A stretch of 64,000 nucleotides of DNA from Nostoc calcicola FACHB-3891 (GTDB taxonomy: Bacteria > Cyanobacteriota > Cyanobacteriia > Cyanobacteriales > Nostocaceae), in contig NZ_JACJRQ010000014.1 of assembly GCF_014697355.1 (NCBI RefSeq), forward strand, positions 124,001 through 188,000, given 5' to 3'. Under the pieces are notes generated by a model. The model ran no database searches. It saw nothing but the letters and a program-made list of their open reading frames with translations, and was not told the origin of the DNA. Each line of letters starts with the position of its first letter. Positions within the stretch are counted from its first letter, which is position 1. Shown here one piece after another: positions 43,547 to 52,142 of this stretch. The translations under genes and the position numbers were made by a program.

Positions 43547-45882
43547 ACGATAGAATACCTTATGTGATAGTCGTTGATGTCGGCGGAACATCCACCCGTT
43601 TAGGAATCCTGTCTCCCAAAGGCGAACTTTTGGATGATATGAATCAATTTCCTACACCAGGAGCATTCTTACTACCTCAAGAGTCGTTGTCTATCCTTCA
43701 ACAGTTGCTCGTAGATCGACTTATTAGTGAAATTTCGGCTCTGCGTCAGCGTCATCCCCAACTCAATCTGAATTTTGTTGGGGTTTCCTTCGGTGCCGTG
43801 ATTACTCATCAAGGAATCGTCCAAAATGCTAGTATTTTGTGGCATCAACCCGCCAGTGGATTTGATTTAGTAGGGAAATTGCGATCGCATCTACCAGATA
43901 CCCAGATTTGGGTTGTGAATGATGTCTGTGCAATGGCTTGGCGATACCAGGAATATTCTCGCTTTGTTTTATTTACAGTTAGCACAGGTGTTGCTAGCAA
44001 GGTGTTCAACAAAGCCTTAAATACTCCCGAAAAACTCGAACTTGACGATCGCGGTTTAGGTGGCGAAATCGGACATGTAGTGGTGGCTCCCGAACGAGTG
44101 CAAGCTGCTGTTAATTATGCCCGCGATCGCGCCAAACAGGAACCACCCCGCTATCAAAACTCAATTGTCGCTCAACTAGCGGGCGAGGAAATAACCGCAA
44201 CACACTTGGGAAAAGCCGCACTCCAAGGAGACAGCTTTGCCTTGGAAGTTCTGGCAGCGGTGAATGTGCCATTTTGTGAATGTGGTAATCTTGCAGACTT
44301 GTGTGCTTATACATCCGGCCCCGCTGTTAGTCGCATGGCTCAACGAATTAGCCGATATCAAATTGAGCGGTTTCAAAAATCTCGTTTAGCAGAACTTTCT
44401 GCCAGACAACCAGAAGCAATTGATACACGGGCAATTGCGATCGCCGCCCAAGACAACGATCCTCTCACCCTGGAAATCCTCGATCGAAGTACCTTTTATC
44501 TAGGATTAAGCATTCTGCAAATCTGTGCCAACTTGGGACTCGATCGGGTATTTATTTCTGGCGGATTCGCCAACGGTGTAGGTACACCCTACTTTCAATC
44601 GCTACACCGTAACTTGTGCCAGCTAATACACTCGTCAGGGTTCTTTACAGGTTGGACTCAAGAACAGTTAGCCCAACTGATTCAACCCTGTCCAGATTAC
44701 GATCGTGATGCCTTAATCGGCGTGGGATTGATGGTACAATCTCGTATACATCATAATCGAGTAGTTGTCAAGCCCATTGGCGAAGCTCGTAGTGAGATGC
44801 AATGGCGTGAGCCTCCTAAATGTGGTGCAACTCAGGCGATCGCTCGTGTTCGCTATGCGGGTGTTTGCTCCACCGATTTGCAAATTTATCGAGGAGATCG
44901 ACCCCTAGAACCGACTATTTTAGGACATGAATGTGTAGCTGAAATCGTAGAAATTGGTGATAAATTACAGGGACTATCTGTTAAAGATTGGATTGCCATT
45001 AACCCCAACAATCCTTTCGATGAGCATGATAAAGTCGGGCATAATCGAGAAGGAATTTTTCAAGATTTCTTTAGTTTTCATCACGATTTCATCGACAAAC
45101 AACAAGTTGTCAAACTGCCAGAAACCGTTTATCCAGAGTGGGTATTAATGGAACTGCTGGCTTGCATTATCCACGCGCAAAACTGTCTGCCTGAATCTTA
45201 TAACAACTGTAATTTACTCATTCTCGGAGCAGGTATTTCTGGATTATTACACACTAAAATAGCCCAGCTTCGCCAAGCAAAACGTATCCTCTTAGCAAAC
45301 CGCTCCCAACGCAAATTAGATTTTGCCGTTCAAGCAGGTTTTGTACCTGGTGAAGATGCCCTAGCTTTTGGCGATCGCATTGTAGACGAAGTATTGAGCA
45401 AAACAGACGGACGAGGTGCAGATATAGTAATTGTGGCATTAGCTGGAGATGGCGGCGTATCAGCCATTCAACAAATTTTACCTTGCCTTGCCGATGGAGC
45501 GATAATTTGCTTATTTGGTGGCTTTACAGGCAATACAATACTGGAATTAAACGGTGAGTTGATAGATTGCCAGCAGATTCGTAGTCAGCGTTTATCAGTA
45601 CCGATTTGTACTAGCGATGGTCGCCAGTTAACCTTTATAGGTTCCAGAGGTTCGCACCATCAAGACTATACTACAGGCAGAGATTTAGTAACCTCAGGTC
45701 ACCTCGATCTGTCACGATTAGTTACCCAACTTATTTCCTTTCCCGCACTCCCACGCGTACTTAGTGAAATGGCAGAACGCGGAACAGTCGAAGGAAAATT
45801 CGCTATGCGAGTAGTCGTCGATATGACCCTCCCCGGAGATATCATACATCATCTTAATTTACAGACCTTTTCATCTACTTAG
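43543..45882 (+). CDS. Fusion of ROK-family sugar kinase and zinc-type alcohol dehydrogenase
   Basis: 779 residues. Residues 1-400 are a ROK kinase: VVDVGGTSTRLG (phosphate loop), NDVCAMAWR (catalytic Asp), GLGGEIGHVVVAP, and a ROK zinc motif in altered form (CECGNLADLCAYTSG; third Cys replaced by Asp, with a Cys two positions later). Residues about 405-779 are a medium-chain dehydrogenase: YAGVCSTDLQIYRG and ILGHECVAEIVEIG give the catalytic-zinc Cys and His-Glu, and LLILGAGISGLLHTKIA is the NAD(P) site. The structural-zinc lobe is absent (replaced by NPFDEHDKVGHN). ATGA overlap with the cyclase implies coupled translation. It probably phosphorylates and oxidises or reduces the cyclase product or a descendant of it. 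Confidence 0.85.
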   Translation: MNDRIPYVIVVDVGGTSTRLGILSPKGELLDDMNQFPTPGAFLLPQESLSILQQLLVDRLISEISALRQRHPQLNLNFVGVSFGAVITHQGIVQNASILWHQPASGFDLVGKLRSHLPDTQIWVVNDVCAMAWRYQEYSRFVLFTVSTGVASKVFNKALNTPEKLELDDRGLGGEIGHVVVAPERVQAAVNYARDRAKQEPPRYQNSIVAQLAGEEITATHLGKAALQGDSFALEVLAAVNVPFCECGNLADLCAYTSGPAVSRMAQRISRYQIERFQKSRLAELSARQPEAIDTRAIAIAAQDNDPLTLEILDRSTFYLGLSILQICANLGLDRVFISGGFANGVGTPYFQSLHRNLCQLIHSSGFFTGWTQEQLAQLIQPCPDYDRDALIGVGLMVQSRIHHNRVVVKPIGEARSEMQWREPPKCGATQAIARVRYAGVCSTDLQIYRGDRPLEPTILGHECVAEIVEIGDKLQGLSVKDWIAINPNNPFDEHDKVGHNREGIFQDFFSFHHDFIDKQQVVKLPETVYPEWVLMELLACIIHAQNCLPESYNNCNLLILGAGISGLLHTKIAQLRQAKRILLANRSQRKLDFAVQAGFVPGEDALAFGDRIVDEVLSKTDGRGADIVIVALAGDGGVSAIQQILPCLADGAIICLFGGFTGNTILELNGELIDCQQIRSQRLSVPICTSDGRQLTFIGSRGSHHQDYTTGRDLVTSGHLDLSRLVTQLISFPALPRVLSEMAERGTVEGKFAMRVVVDMTLPGDIIHHLNLQTFSST

Positions 45883-45910
45883 ACTACAATCCTGCGTTCT
45901 TTTCTTCTTT

Positions 45911-46001
45911 AGGACTTACGCAAACTCTACGAACTCTTGGCGTTCTTGGCGTCTTGGCGGTTCGATAAATTAAGCTTTTTAGCTATTTTTGCGTAAATCC
46001 T
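45911..46001. repeat. 91-bp inverted-repeat element between biosynthetic genes
   Basis: AGGACTTACGCAAA (45911-45924) pairs with TTTTTGCGTAAATCCT (45986-46001). The interior contains CTTGGCGTTCTTGGCGTCTTGGCGG tandem units. No coding capacity. It separates the kinase-dehydrogenase and dioxygenase genes. Confidence 0.7.
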
Positions 46002-46080
46002 GTTCTTCTTTGGGCTTTGCGTGAAAAAATCTCTATTTAACCAAAAATGACTTTTTTATGTATTCAGGAAAATCAATTAA

Positions 46081-46971
46081 ATGAAACATCTAACATTAGA
46101 TACAACAAAACATTTTGAATTAACTCCAGAACAAATTTCTACATTTCAAAATTCCGGCTATTTAGTATTACCCGATAAATTCACCAAAGAAGAAGTCCAT
46201 CAAATGCAACTCGAAGCAAATCGATTGCTAGAATTTCTGATCAATTCCTCACTAGCAAATCATCGCCGGAGTGGGCGATTAGATATTAAACAACTCCCCT
46301 CAGGAAAGCATATTATCCGTAAAATTCAGCCAATTGTTGATATTTCCCCCAAATTTTCGGCACTAGCAAAAGATGAACGGCTGTTAACGCCCCTCCGTCA
46401 ACTTCAGGGAGAGGAACCAGCACTAATGGAGGAAAAATTTAGCTATAAGCAACCTCTTCCTGAACCAATCGAAGGAATTGAAGTTCACTTAGCAGACGAT
46501 CGCTTCCTCTTGCATCAAGATTATAACTATCATGTGCAACACGGCTACAGACCAGACATTCTGACTTATGGTGTCGTCCTTGATGACTGTACATTGGAAA
46601 GTGGCCCATTACGAGTGTGGCCTGGTACACATCGGGAATTAATCCCCCATGAAACCGTAACGATCGGTAACTATCGCAGCTATCAAGTACCTGAAAGCCT
46701 GATTAATTTCCAAGATGCAGTAGACATTACCGTTCCCCGTGGCACCCTATTATTATTTCATGACTTACTAGTTCATAGTTCCAGCGTGAATCGCACCCAG
46801 CAACCGAGACGCATCCTTTTCTTTAGCTACTGTCCCACCTCAACCCCCATTGACTTTGACACGAGAAATTCTCCTACCCGTGTAGCAGAGTTATCCTATG
46901 AATCCCGATATCAAATGCTCAAAGAACAAGGGTTATTCACAGATACTTTTCGCGTTCCTGTTTTGACCTAA
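46081..46971 (+). CDS. Phytanoyl-CoA dioxygenase (PhyH) family Fe(II)/2-oxoglutarate oxygenase
   Basis: 296 residues. The iron facial triad is visible: LLHQDYNYH (His145, Asp147) and LLVHSSSVNR (His232), with QPRRILFF (Arg243/244) for 2-oxoglutarate. Other family segments: FQNSGYLVLPDKFTKEEV at the N-terminus and LESGPLRVWPGTHRE. Bacterial PhyH enzymes hydroxylate, epoxidise or otherwise oxidise small natural products, and one (MysH) acts on mycosporine-like amino acids. Its place among cyclase and kinase genes suggests oxidation of the cyclitol scaffold or a conjugate. The ATG at 46081 fits the domain boundary. Confidence 0.9.
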   Translation: MKHLTLDTTKHFELTPEQISTFQNSGYLVLPDKFTKEEVHQMQLEANRLLEFLINSSLANHRRSGRLDIKQLPSGKHIIRKIQPIVDISPKFSALAKDERLLTPLRQLQGEEPALMEEKFSYKQPLPEPIEGIEVHLADDRFLLHQDYNYHVQHGYRPDILTYGVVLDDCTLESGPLRVWPGTHRELIPHETVTIGNYRSYQVPESLINFQDAVDITVPRGTLLLFHDLLVHSSSVNRTQQPRRILFFSYCPTSTPIDFDTRNSPTRVAELSYESRYQMLKEQGLFTDTFRVPVLT

Positions 46972-47348
46972 TACCATTTCTTTGTGAGGCTGCGCCAAAT
47001 TTTCTTGGCTTCTTCTTTAGACCTCTTGGATAAATATTTTTTTGTCTCACGCAGAGGCGCAGAGAAGAGAACGCAAAGAAAGACTTTTGCAAGAGACTCC
47101 ATGAGCTGCACTCACAAGGAGCAATGAAAATTTCTTTTCCCTAATCCCCACTCCCCACTCCCAACTCCCTATTTTCAAGGCAGGTCTTTTCTTTCTTTGT
47201 GCCCTTTGCGTCCTTTGCGGTTCGTTCCTCATATAGTTTGGCGCATCTTCATGCAGAATTGGTATAAGAATGAAATAGTACAAAATACAACATTTTTAAA
47301 CGCAAAGTAAACGCATTTGGTATGAGATAAAAAATTGGGACACTCCTT
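46972..47348. other. Repeat-containing intergenic region
   Basis: About 380 bp with no supported gene. It contains the GACCTCTTG-ATAAAT / CGCAGAGGCGCAGAGAAGAG block (47021-47085, also near 41342-41414), a CCCCACTCCCCACTCCCAACTCCC tract and TTTGTGCCCTTTGCGTCCTTTGCGG (about 47198-47220). No promoter identified. Confidence 0.5.
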
Positions 47349-47354
47349 AGGAGG
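47349..47354 (+). promoter_or_regulatory. Strong ribosome-binding site fixing a GTG start
   Basis: AGGAGG six bases before the GTG at 47361. It is the clearest Shine-Dalgarno in the cluster and decides the start of the isomerase-like gene. Confidence 0.8.
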
Positions 47355-47360
47355 AAAAAA

Positions 47361-48815
47361 GTGTACTCTCAAGCGATTTCTGCCCTTTTTGAAGCAGCCG
47401 ACAACTTTAACCACGCCAATTTAGTAGGAAATGACTTCGCCAAACTTGGGCTTGAGGACGGACAACTAATGCTGGGGTGGGTTCAACTACCAACTTGGGA
47501 GAATATCCAGTTAGCATTACACAAAATTCTTTCTACTCAGTTCATCTCAGACCGAACTCATTTCTTATTTTGTGGAACTGGCGGATGGATTCATGCTGTG
47601 AATGTCGTGCGAGAATTAGGATGTTCATCAAATCAGCAAAAAGTTATCGGACTCCATAGCCTTAATCCTTCAGAATTAGCAGTGTTACTTCAGCACGAAT
47701 TTGATTTACAGCAAACAACTTGTATTGGAATTTCCTTAACACGCACCACCTTAGAAACCTGTTTGTTGATGGAGAATTTGCAGAAATACTTTGCATTAGC
47801 AGGGCTAAATTTTGAAGAACATTTTATTTGGCTTACCTCGATTTTGGCAGGTCAAAAATCTTCAGAAATCGAGCATCATTTCAGCTTAACTGTTTCTGGT
47901 CGTGCTGATGTTGGAGCATTATTTTCTGCACCTTGTACGCTGGCAATACTATTACCAATGGTGCTGCTATTAAAAGAAGAAATCTTCGCTCATTCTTATC
48001 AGCAATTATTGGTTAATCAAGAAAGATTGCTAGATAAAATGGCCAAACGTGCTTATGAAATTAGTCAATACCCAGGTTCTGCGCTTTGGTTCCGGACTGA
48101 GGGAAAACGTCAGAGTTCCCTTGAGCGTTGGATACTCCAACTTACACGACAAGCATTAGGAAGTAAAACTCCCTATAGTCCAGCAAATATTTTATTAGGA
48201 CAAGATATAGCTCCTCCAGAATTTGAAATTATTGAACTAGATAAATTTAGTGGCGATACTCCCCTAGCAAGAGCAATGCAAGCTATGTATGCTTGCCAGA
48301 TTTTTGTTGCTTGTCTAGCATACTGGTGGAAAATTCCCTTCGTCACCCACCCAGAGGTACAACAGTATAAAAAATTGGTTCCAGAACTGTTGAATAGTGT
48401 AGGAAAAACACCGCCTTTTGAAATTTCCTTGGTCGAGGATGCAGATGTCACATCTTTAGAATCTGTGCTAATTGAACAGCTACAACTGCAAATCAAATAT
48501 CAGTTTGTGGAAATTGTTCTTTACCCTGGCTTAACACTGGATATCCGACAAAAATTAGAGGAATCTTTATCTTTTCAGACAAAACATCATTGCCGTGTTT
48601 ATGAAGGAAGTGATTGGAATCATCACTCATTTCAGTTTGCGATCGCCAATCAACAAACTCTAGTTATCATTGTCGAGATTGTAACATCTTTCGACCCGCT
48701 GTCTGATTTTTGGACTAATACAATCGAGCGTCACACTGGGATGCTTCAATCTATAGCTAGAGCGACACACATTGCTTTAGGAAAATCTTCATTATTTATC
48801 CAGTGGCGACTATGA
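47361..48815 (+). CDS. Divergent phosphoglucose-isomerase-like protein
   Basis: 484 residues from GTG 47361. The fold pattern of glucose-6-phosphate isomerase is visible but key motifs are altered: FLFCGTGGWIHAVNVVREL (70-88) at the position of GIGGS, GISLTRTTLETCLLMENL (123-140) at the position of SKTFTTxET, and SGRADVGALFSAPCTLAILLPMVLLL at the position of the GGRFS loop. The usual active-site residues cannot all be placed. It may isomerise or only bind a phosphosugar or cyclitol phosphate. It is not the housekeeping Pgi. Position between a dioxygenase and a glucokinase-like gene supports a dedicated role in the cluster. Confidence 0.72.
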   Translation: MYSQAISALFEAADNFNHANLVGNDFAKLGLEDGQLMLGWVQLPTWENIQLALHKILSTQFISDRTHFLFCGTGGWIHAVNVVRELGCSSNQQKVIGLHSLNPSELAVLLQHEFDLQQTTCIGISLTRTTLETCLLMENLQKYFALAGLNFEEHFIWLTSILAGQKSSEIEHHFSLTVSGRADVGALFSAPCTLAILLPMVLLLKEEIFAHSYQQLLVNQERLLDKMAKRAYEISQYPGSALWFRTEGKRQSSLERWILQLTRQALGSKTPYSPANILLGQDIAPPEFEIIELDKFSGDTPLARAMQAMYACQIFVACLAYWWKIPFVTHPEVQQYKKLVPELLNSVGKTPPFEISLVEDADVTSLESVLIEQLQLQIKYQFVEIVLYPGLTLDIRQKLEESLSFQTKHHCRVYEGSDWNHHSFQFAIANQQTLVIIVEIVTSFDPLSDFWTNTIERHTGMLQSIARATHIALGKSSLFIQWRL

Positions 48816-48946
48816 AGGTATATCAATTTTTAATGTTGTTGAATAAAATTAGGAAAATCTCATACCCAAACCCTCCAGACGCAGACAGAAAAATTAAGTT
48901 TTCCTTTTTCTAGCAATGCCCATTTTTCTAATTAGTAGGTAGATTT

Positions 48947-50035
48947 ATGAATGGTGAAACATTTAATATTCATTTTCCTTTAGATAAATCTGTATTGGAG
49001 AAATTACATAATCATCCAGTTAAAAAATCGATTATTTTAGCAGGTGATGTCGGTCATACTAAAACACTTTTAGGACTATTTAAACTTCTACCAGATGGTT
49101 GGCATACTATTCATGCCCGAATCTATGAAACTGAAACAATCACATCTTTTGAAGATATTGTTCAGGACTTTTTAGCTGAACAGCAATGGGAAGTTTCCTC
49201 TGCCTGTTTTGGCGTGGCTGGGCCAGTAATTGAGGAACGTTGTAAGCCAACAGAACTAAATTGGGAAGTTAGCGTATCCTCTCTGCGTTCATTACTGAAA
49301 ACCCCTTACGTTACTTTGGCAAACGATCTAGTTGCTCTAGGACACAGCTTAGATTGGCTTCGGAGTCAAGACTTTTTAACTATTCAAAAAGGTAAAGAAC
49401 GTTCTGGTAATCGAGTCATATTAGCAGCAGGAACGGGGCTAGGAGAGTGTACCCTTTTTTGGGATGGTGCTATTCATCATCCCAGTCCTACTGAAGGAGG
49501 ACATTCAGATTTTGCACCTCAGAGTGAGTGGGAAGTTGGACTTTGGCGGTTCTTATCTGAGCGCTACAAGGGACACGTTAGCGTTATGCGCGTGGTTTCA
49601 GGCCATGGAATTAATAATATGTTTAAGTACGTTGTTTCTGGTGGAATTACCCCTGCTCCAGAGATTATAGCAGCGCGATCGCATACACCAGATATAGCTC
49701 CTATGATTGCCAAAGCTGGAATAGAAGGTTCATGTCCAGCAAGTGTTGAAGTCATGAATCATTTTCCTGGACTTTATGGTGCTGAAGCTGGTAATTTAGC
49801 TCTCAAAAACCTTGCTATAGGGGGTGTATATTTAGGTGGTGGGATTGCACCAAAGATTATTGATTGCTTAACAGATGGACGTTTTCTAGATAGTTTTTTG
49901 AGTAAAGGAAGATTTCGTTGGCTACTTGAGGAAATCCCAATACACATTATCCTAGAACCAAAAGCTCATCTTTTAGGTGCCCTTCGGCGTGCAACATCTC
50001 TAATACTTCGTCCAGATAATTTTGAGAGTTCCTAG
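48947..50035 (+). CDS. Glucokinase-like (Glk family) kinase
   Basis: 362 residues. LAGDVGHTKTLLGLF is the phosphate loop (usual GDIGGTKT; here His replaces the second Gly), CFGVAGPVIEERC follows, NDLVALGHSLDWL holds the catalytic Asp, ILAAGTGLGECTLFWDG the adenosine loop and PTEGGHSDFAPQ the Glu/Gly/Gly/His sugar site. Overall a canonical Glk-family enzyme. In C7-cyclitol pathways such as validamycin, a glucokinase homologue phosphorylates the cyclitol, so a non-glucose substrate is possible. ATG at 48947; a perfect hairpin begins at the stop. It is the last gene of the plus-strand set. Confidence 0.85.
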   Translation: MNGETFNIHFPLDKSVLEKLHNHPVKKSIILAGDVGHTKTLLGLFKLLPDGWHTIHARIYETETITSFEDIVQDFLAEQQWEVSSACFGVAGPVIEERCKPTELNWEVSVSSLRSLLKTPYVTLANDLVALGHSLDWLRSQDFLTIQKGKERSGNRVILAAGTGLGECTLFWDGAIHHPSPTEGGHSDFAPQSEWEVGLWRFLSERYKGHVSVMRVVSGHGINNMFKYVVSGGITPAPEIIAARSHTPDIAPMIAKAGIEGSCPASVEVMNHFPGLYGAEAGNLALKNLAIGGVYLGGGIAPKIIDCLTDGRFLDSFLSKGRFRWLLEEIPIHIILEPKAHLLGALRRATSLILRPDNFESS

Positions 50036-50061
50036 TCAGTACTAAAGTGCTGACTAGGAAC
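50028..50061. terminator. Bidirectional hairpin terminator closing the biosynthetic cluster
   Basis: GTTCCTAGTCAG (50028-50039) pairs with CTGACTAGGAAC (50050-50061); the loop is TACTAAAGTG. It lies between the convergent kinase and EamA genes and is followed by TTGTT on the plus strand. Confidence 0.8.
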
Positions 50062-50064
50062 TTG

Positions 50065-51099
50065 TTAAGATTCACTTTCTGCTGGGGACTGTATGGGGGT
50101 ATTAACATTAGATTTCATCGATTCTTTATTAGAAGTTGCTAGATATATACCCCCTAAAATTAGAGCCAGCCCCAGCAAGTTAAATACACTCAAATTTTCC
50201 GAAAAAAGTATCCAAGCAACAATAGCAACAATCACTGGATTGAGTAACAACAGCAAGGAAATGAATCCTGAAGAAAAAGTTTTCAGGCTATATACAATTA
50301 GCCCATGACCTAAAGCTTCGCAAATAGCAGCTAGGGCAAATACTACTAACCACCCCGACAAAGTAACTGGGAAAACTTGTTTTTCAAAGATTAGCACTAC
50401 TGGTATCATCAATGAAGTTCCAATGACACAACGCCACACAAGTATAGTCAGTGTTGAAAATTTATTGCGGATCTGCTCGATCAGTAAAAAGTTTGCTGCA
50501 TAAAAAACTGATGAGATGACTGCAACAGCATCACCTGTAATAGCATCACCTGTAATATTATTATCAGAGTGCAATAAATCTTCAAATCCAACACCGATCG
50601 CACCTACTATAGCCAAGATTAAACCGATGATAAATTTGCGCCCAAAAATTTGACCAAAAAATAGCCATCCTCCTAATGTAGTAAATAACGGATTGAGGCT
50701 ACCTAAGGCATTAGCATTAGCAGCGCCAGTTTGAGTTAGCGACCAAGTCCAACATAATCGGCCTAATACATGAACTAGACCCACTGCTATTAAAAATGCT
50801 ATCTCTTTGATTGGATAACGCTGCTTTGGTAAAATCGGCTCATCATCTCTAATCTGAGTACGTGCTTGGTTAATTCCACTCCATAATCCAAAGATAATAG
50901 TTGCTATCCATAAACGATTAAATAATGTAGTAATAGCGCTCATCTGGCTTACAGCAATTTTAATAAATATTGCTGTTGAAGATAAAGCTAATAATGCGGT
51001 GACTACTATTATTATCGGCAGGATGTTTGCAGCTTTATTAGGTTTTTCCGGTGTTAGGCTTAATTGATTTTCTACCATTTCATTATATTTATGAAACAA
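50065..51099 (-). CDS. EamA/DMT-superfamily permease
   Basis: 344 residues with ten predicted membrane helices in two EamA halves (for example IIVVTALLALSSTAIFIKIAVSQ, AFLIAVGLVHVLGRLCWTWSLTQTGAANANALGSLNPLFTTLGGWLFF, then ISSVFYAANFLLIEQIR and FISLLLLLNPVIVAIVAWILF). Drug/metabolite transporters of this type export amino acids, nucleosides or secondary metabolites. It is convergent to, and shares a terminator with, the cyclitol-like cluster; it might export the product, but its opposite orientation means separate transcription. ATG start at 51099. Confidence 0.88.
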   Translation of the reverse strand: MFHKYNEMVENQLSLTPEKPNKAANILPIIIVVTALLALSSTAIFIKIAVSQMSAITTLFNRLWIATIIFGLWSGINQARTQIRDDEPILPKQRYPIKEIAFLIAVGLVHVLGRLCWTWSLTQTGAANANALGSLNPLFTTLGGWLFFGQIFGRKFIIGLILAIVGAIGVGFEDLLHSDNNITGDAITGDAVAVISSVFYAANFLLIEQIRNKFSTLTILVWRCVIGTSLMIPVVLIFEKQVFPVTLSGWLVVFALAAICEALGHGLIVYSLKTFSSGFISLLLLLNPVIVAIVAWILFSENLSVFNLLGLALILGGIYLATSNKESMKSNVNTPIQSPAESES

Positions 51100-51216
51100 A
51101 CTGCCAATTGGACATGGGGTATTGGGTATTGGACATTGCTAACTAACAAATGACCAATGACAAATAGCTGTCTTCTCCTATCAAAGACGCTGGGCGAACA
51201 GGTAACAATGTATAAT

Positions 51217-51858
51217 TTAGGCGTGGTTCAGCTTATAACTATTGGCATTATTCAGGTAGTAGTGCCACAGAAGTCTTGCAGCGATCGCTCGCCAGGGTTG
51301 CCAGTGCTGGGTCATTACTTCCAGTTGTGCTGGTGTTGGACGTGTCGCCAAGTTTTTGAGCTTTTGTAAAGCGATCGCCAATGCTAAATCGCCTTTGGGA
51401 AAGACATCAGGACGTTGCAGTGCCATGAGCAAATAAATATCAACTGTCCAATCTCCAATTCCTTTGAGACGCTTTAATTGAGTTCTGATAGCAGTTTCAT
51501 CCATTCTTGAGATCTGATTGAGGTCAAGCTGACCAGTGGCGATCGCATCCGCCAACCCACGACAGTATAGAATTTTTTGCCGACTGAATCCAATCCTTTT
51601 TAATTGAGCATCATCTAGTGTCTGAAAATTTTCTGGGGTCAACGTCACAACAAGCCCAGATAATCGAGTAAATACAGCTTTGGCAGCTGCTAAGGAAACT
51701 TGTTGTTCCAGAATGATCCACACAAGGGTTGCAAAACCCGGTTCTCTTGACCATATCGGTGGAGGTCCCAGTGTCTCTAAAATCTGAGCCAAATCACTGT
51801 CAAGATTGGCAAGTACGATTAAACCACGTGTAAGACTTTCTTCAGTTAGCGATTCCAC
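51217..51858 (-). CDS. DNA-3-methyladenine glycosylase II-like (AlkA/HhH-GPD)
   Basis: 213 residues. HhH-GPD base-excision glycosylase: FATLVWIILEQQVSLAAAKAVFTRL, then the helix-hairpin-helix LKRLKGIGDWTVDIYLLMAL with the catalytic Asp shortly after (FPKGDLALA). WQPWRAIAARLLWHYY is the C-terminal signature. It removes alkylated purines. It lacks the AlkA N-terminal domain, as is usual for the short bacterial forms. ATG at 51858. Confidence 0.92.
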   Translation of the reverse strand: MESLTEESLTRGLIVLANLDSDLAQILETLGPPPIWSREPGFATLVWIILEQQVSLAAAKAVFTRLSGLVVTLTPENFQTLDDAQLKRIGFSRQKILYCRGLADAIATGQLDLNQISRMDETAIRTQLKRLKGIGDWTVDIYLLMALQRPDVFPKGDLALAIALQKLKNLATRPTPAQLEVMTQHWQPWRAIAARLLWHYYLNNANSYKLNHA

Positions 51859-51961
51859 TGGAGTTTAGACTAGTTCCCGGTGCGAAACTGATAAACCTCT
51901 GTTAATCAGCAATATACCATATCCACCTAATCACTTATCAAAACAATTCTCCCCAATACCT

Positions 51962-52140
51962 TTCGGTTAAGGGGGAAAGGGGAAGGGGTAAAGGTTAAAG
52001 GGTAAAGGGTAAAGGGTAAAGGGGAAAGGGTAAGAATTCAAAACAGGGGTAAAGGTTAAAGGGTAAAGGGTAAAGGGATAAATTTAACCTTTCCCCCTTA
52101 CCCCTTCCCCTTTCCCCCTTCCCCCTTCCCCCTTTCCCTT
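51962..52140. repeat. AAAGGGTAAAGGG tandem-repeat tract
   Basis: Multiple AAAGGGT units on the plus strand, then AAATTTAACCTTTCCCCC and CCTTCCCCC units. The same building blocks are found at 18905-19050 and 19925-20064, here partly duplicated. It fills the gap upstream of the glycosylase and downstream of the desaturase fusion. Confidence 0.75.
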
Positions 52141-52142
52141 CT

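Noticed and set aside
47047-47283. 78-codon minus-strand frame before the isomerase-like gene
   Set aside because: It translates the CGCAGAGGCGCAGAG and CTTTGCGTCC repeats; no protein-like character.
41435-51099. Mycosporine-like amino acid cluster
   Set aside because: The cyclase and PhyH oxygenase fit superficially, but no O-methyltransferase, ATP-grasp ligase or NRPS-like gene is present; the O-methyltransferase at 22405 is unlinked.
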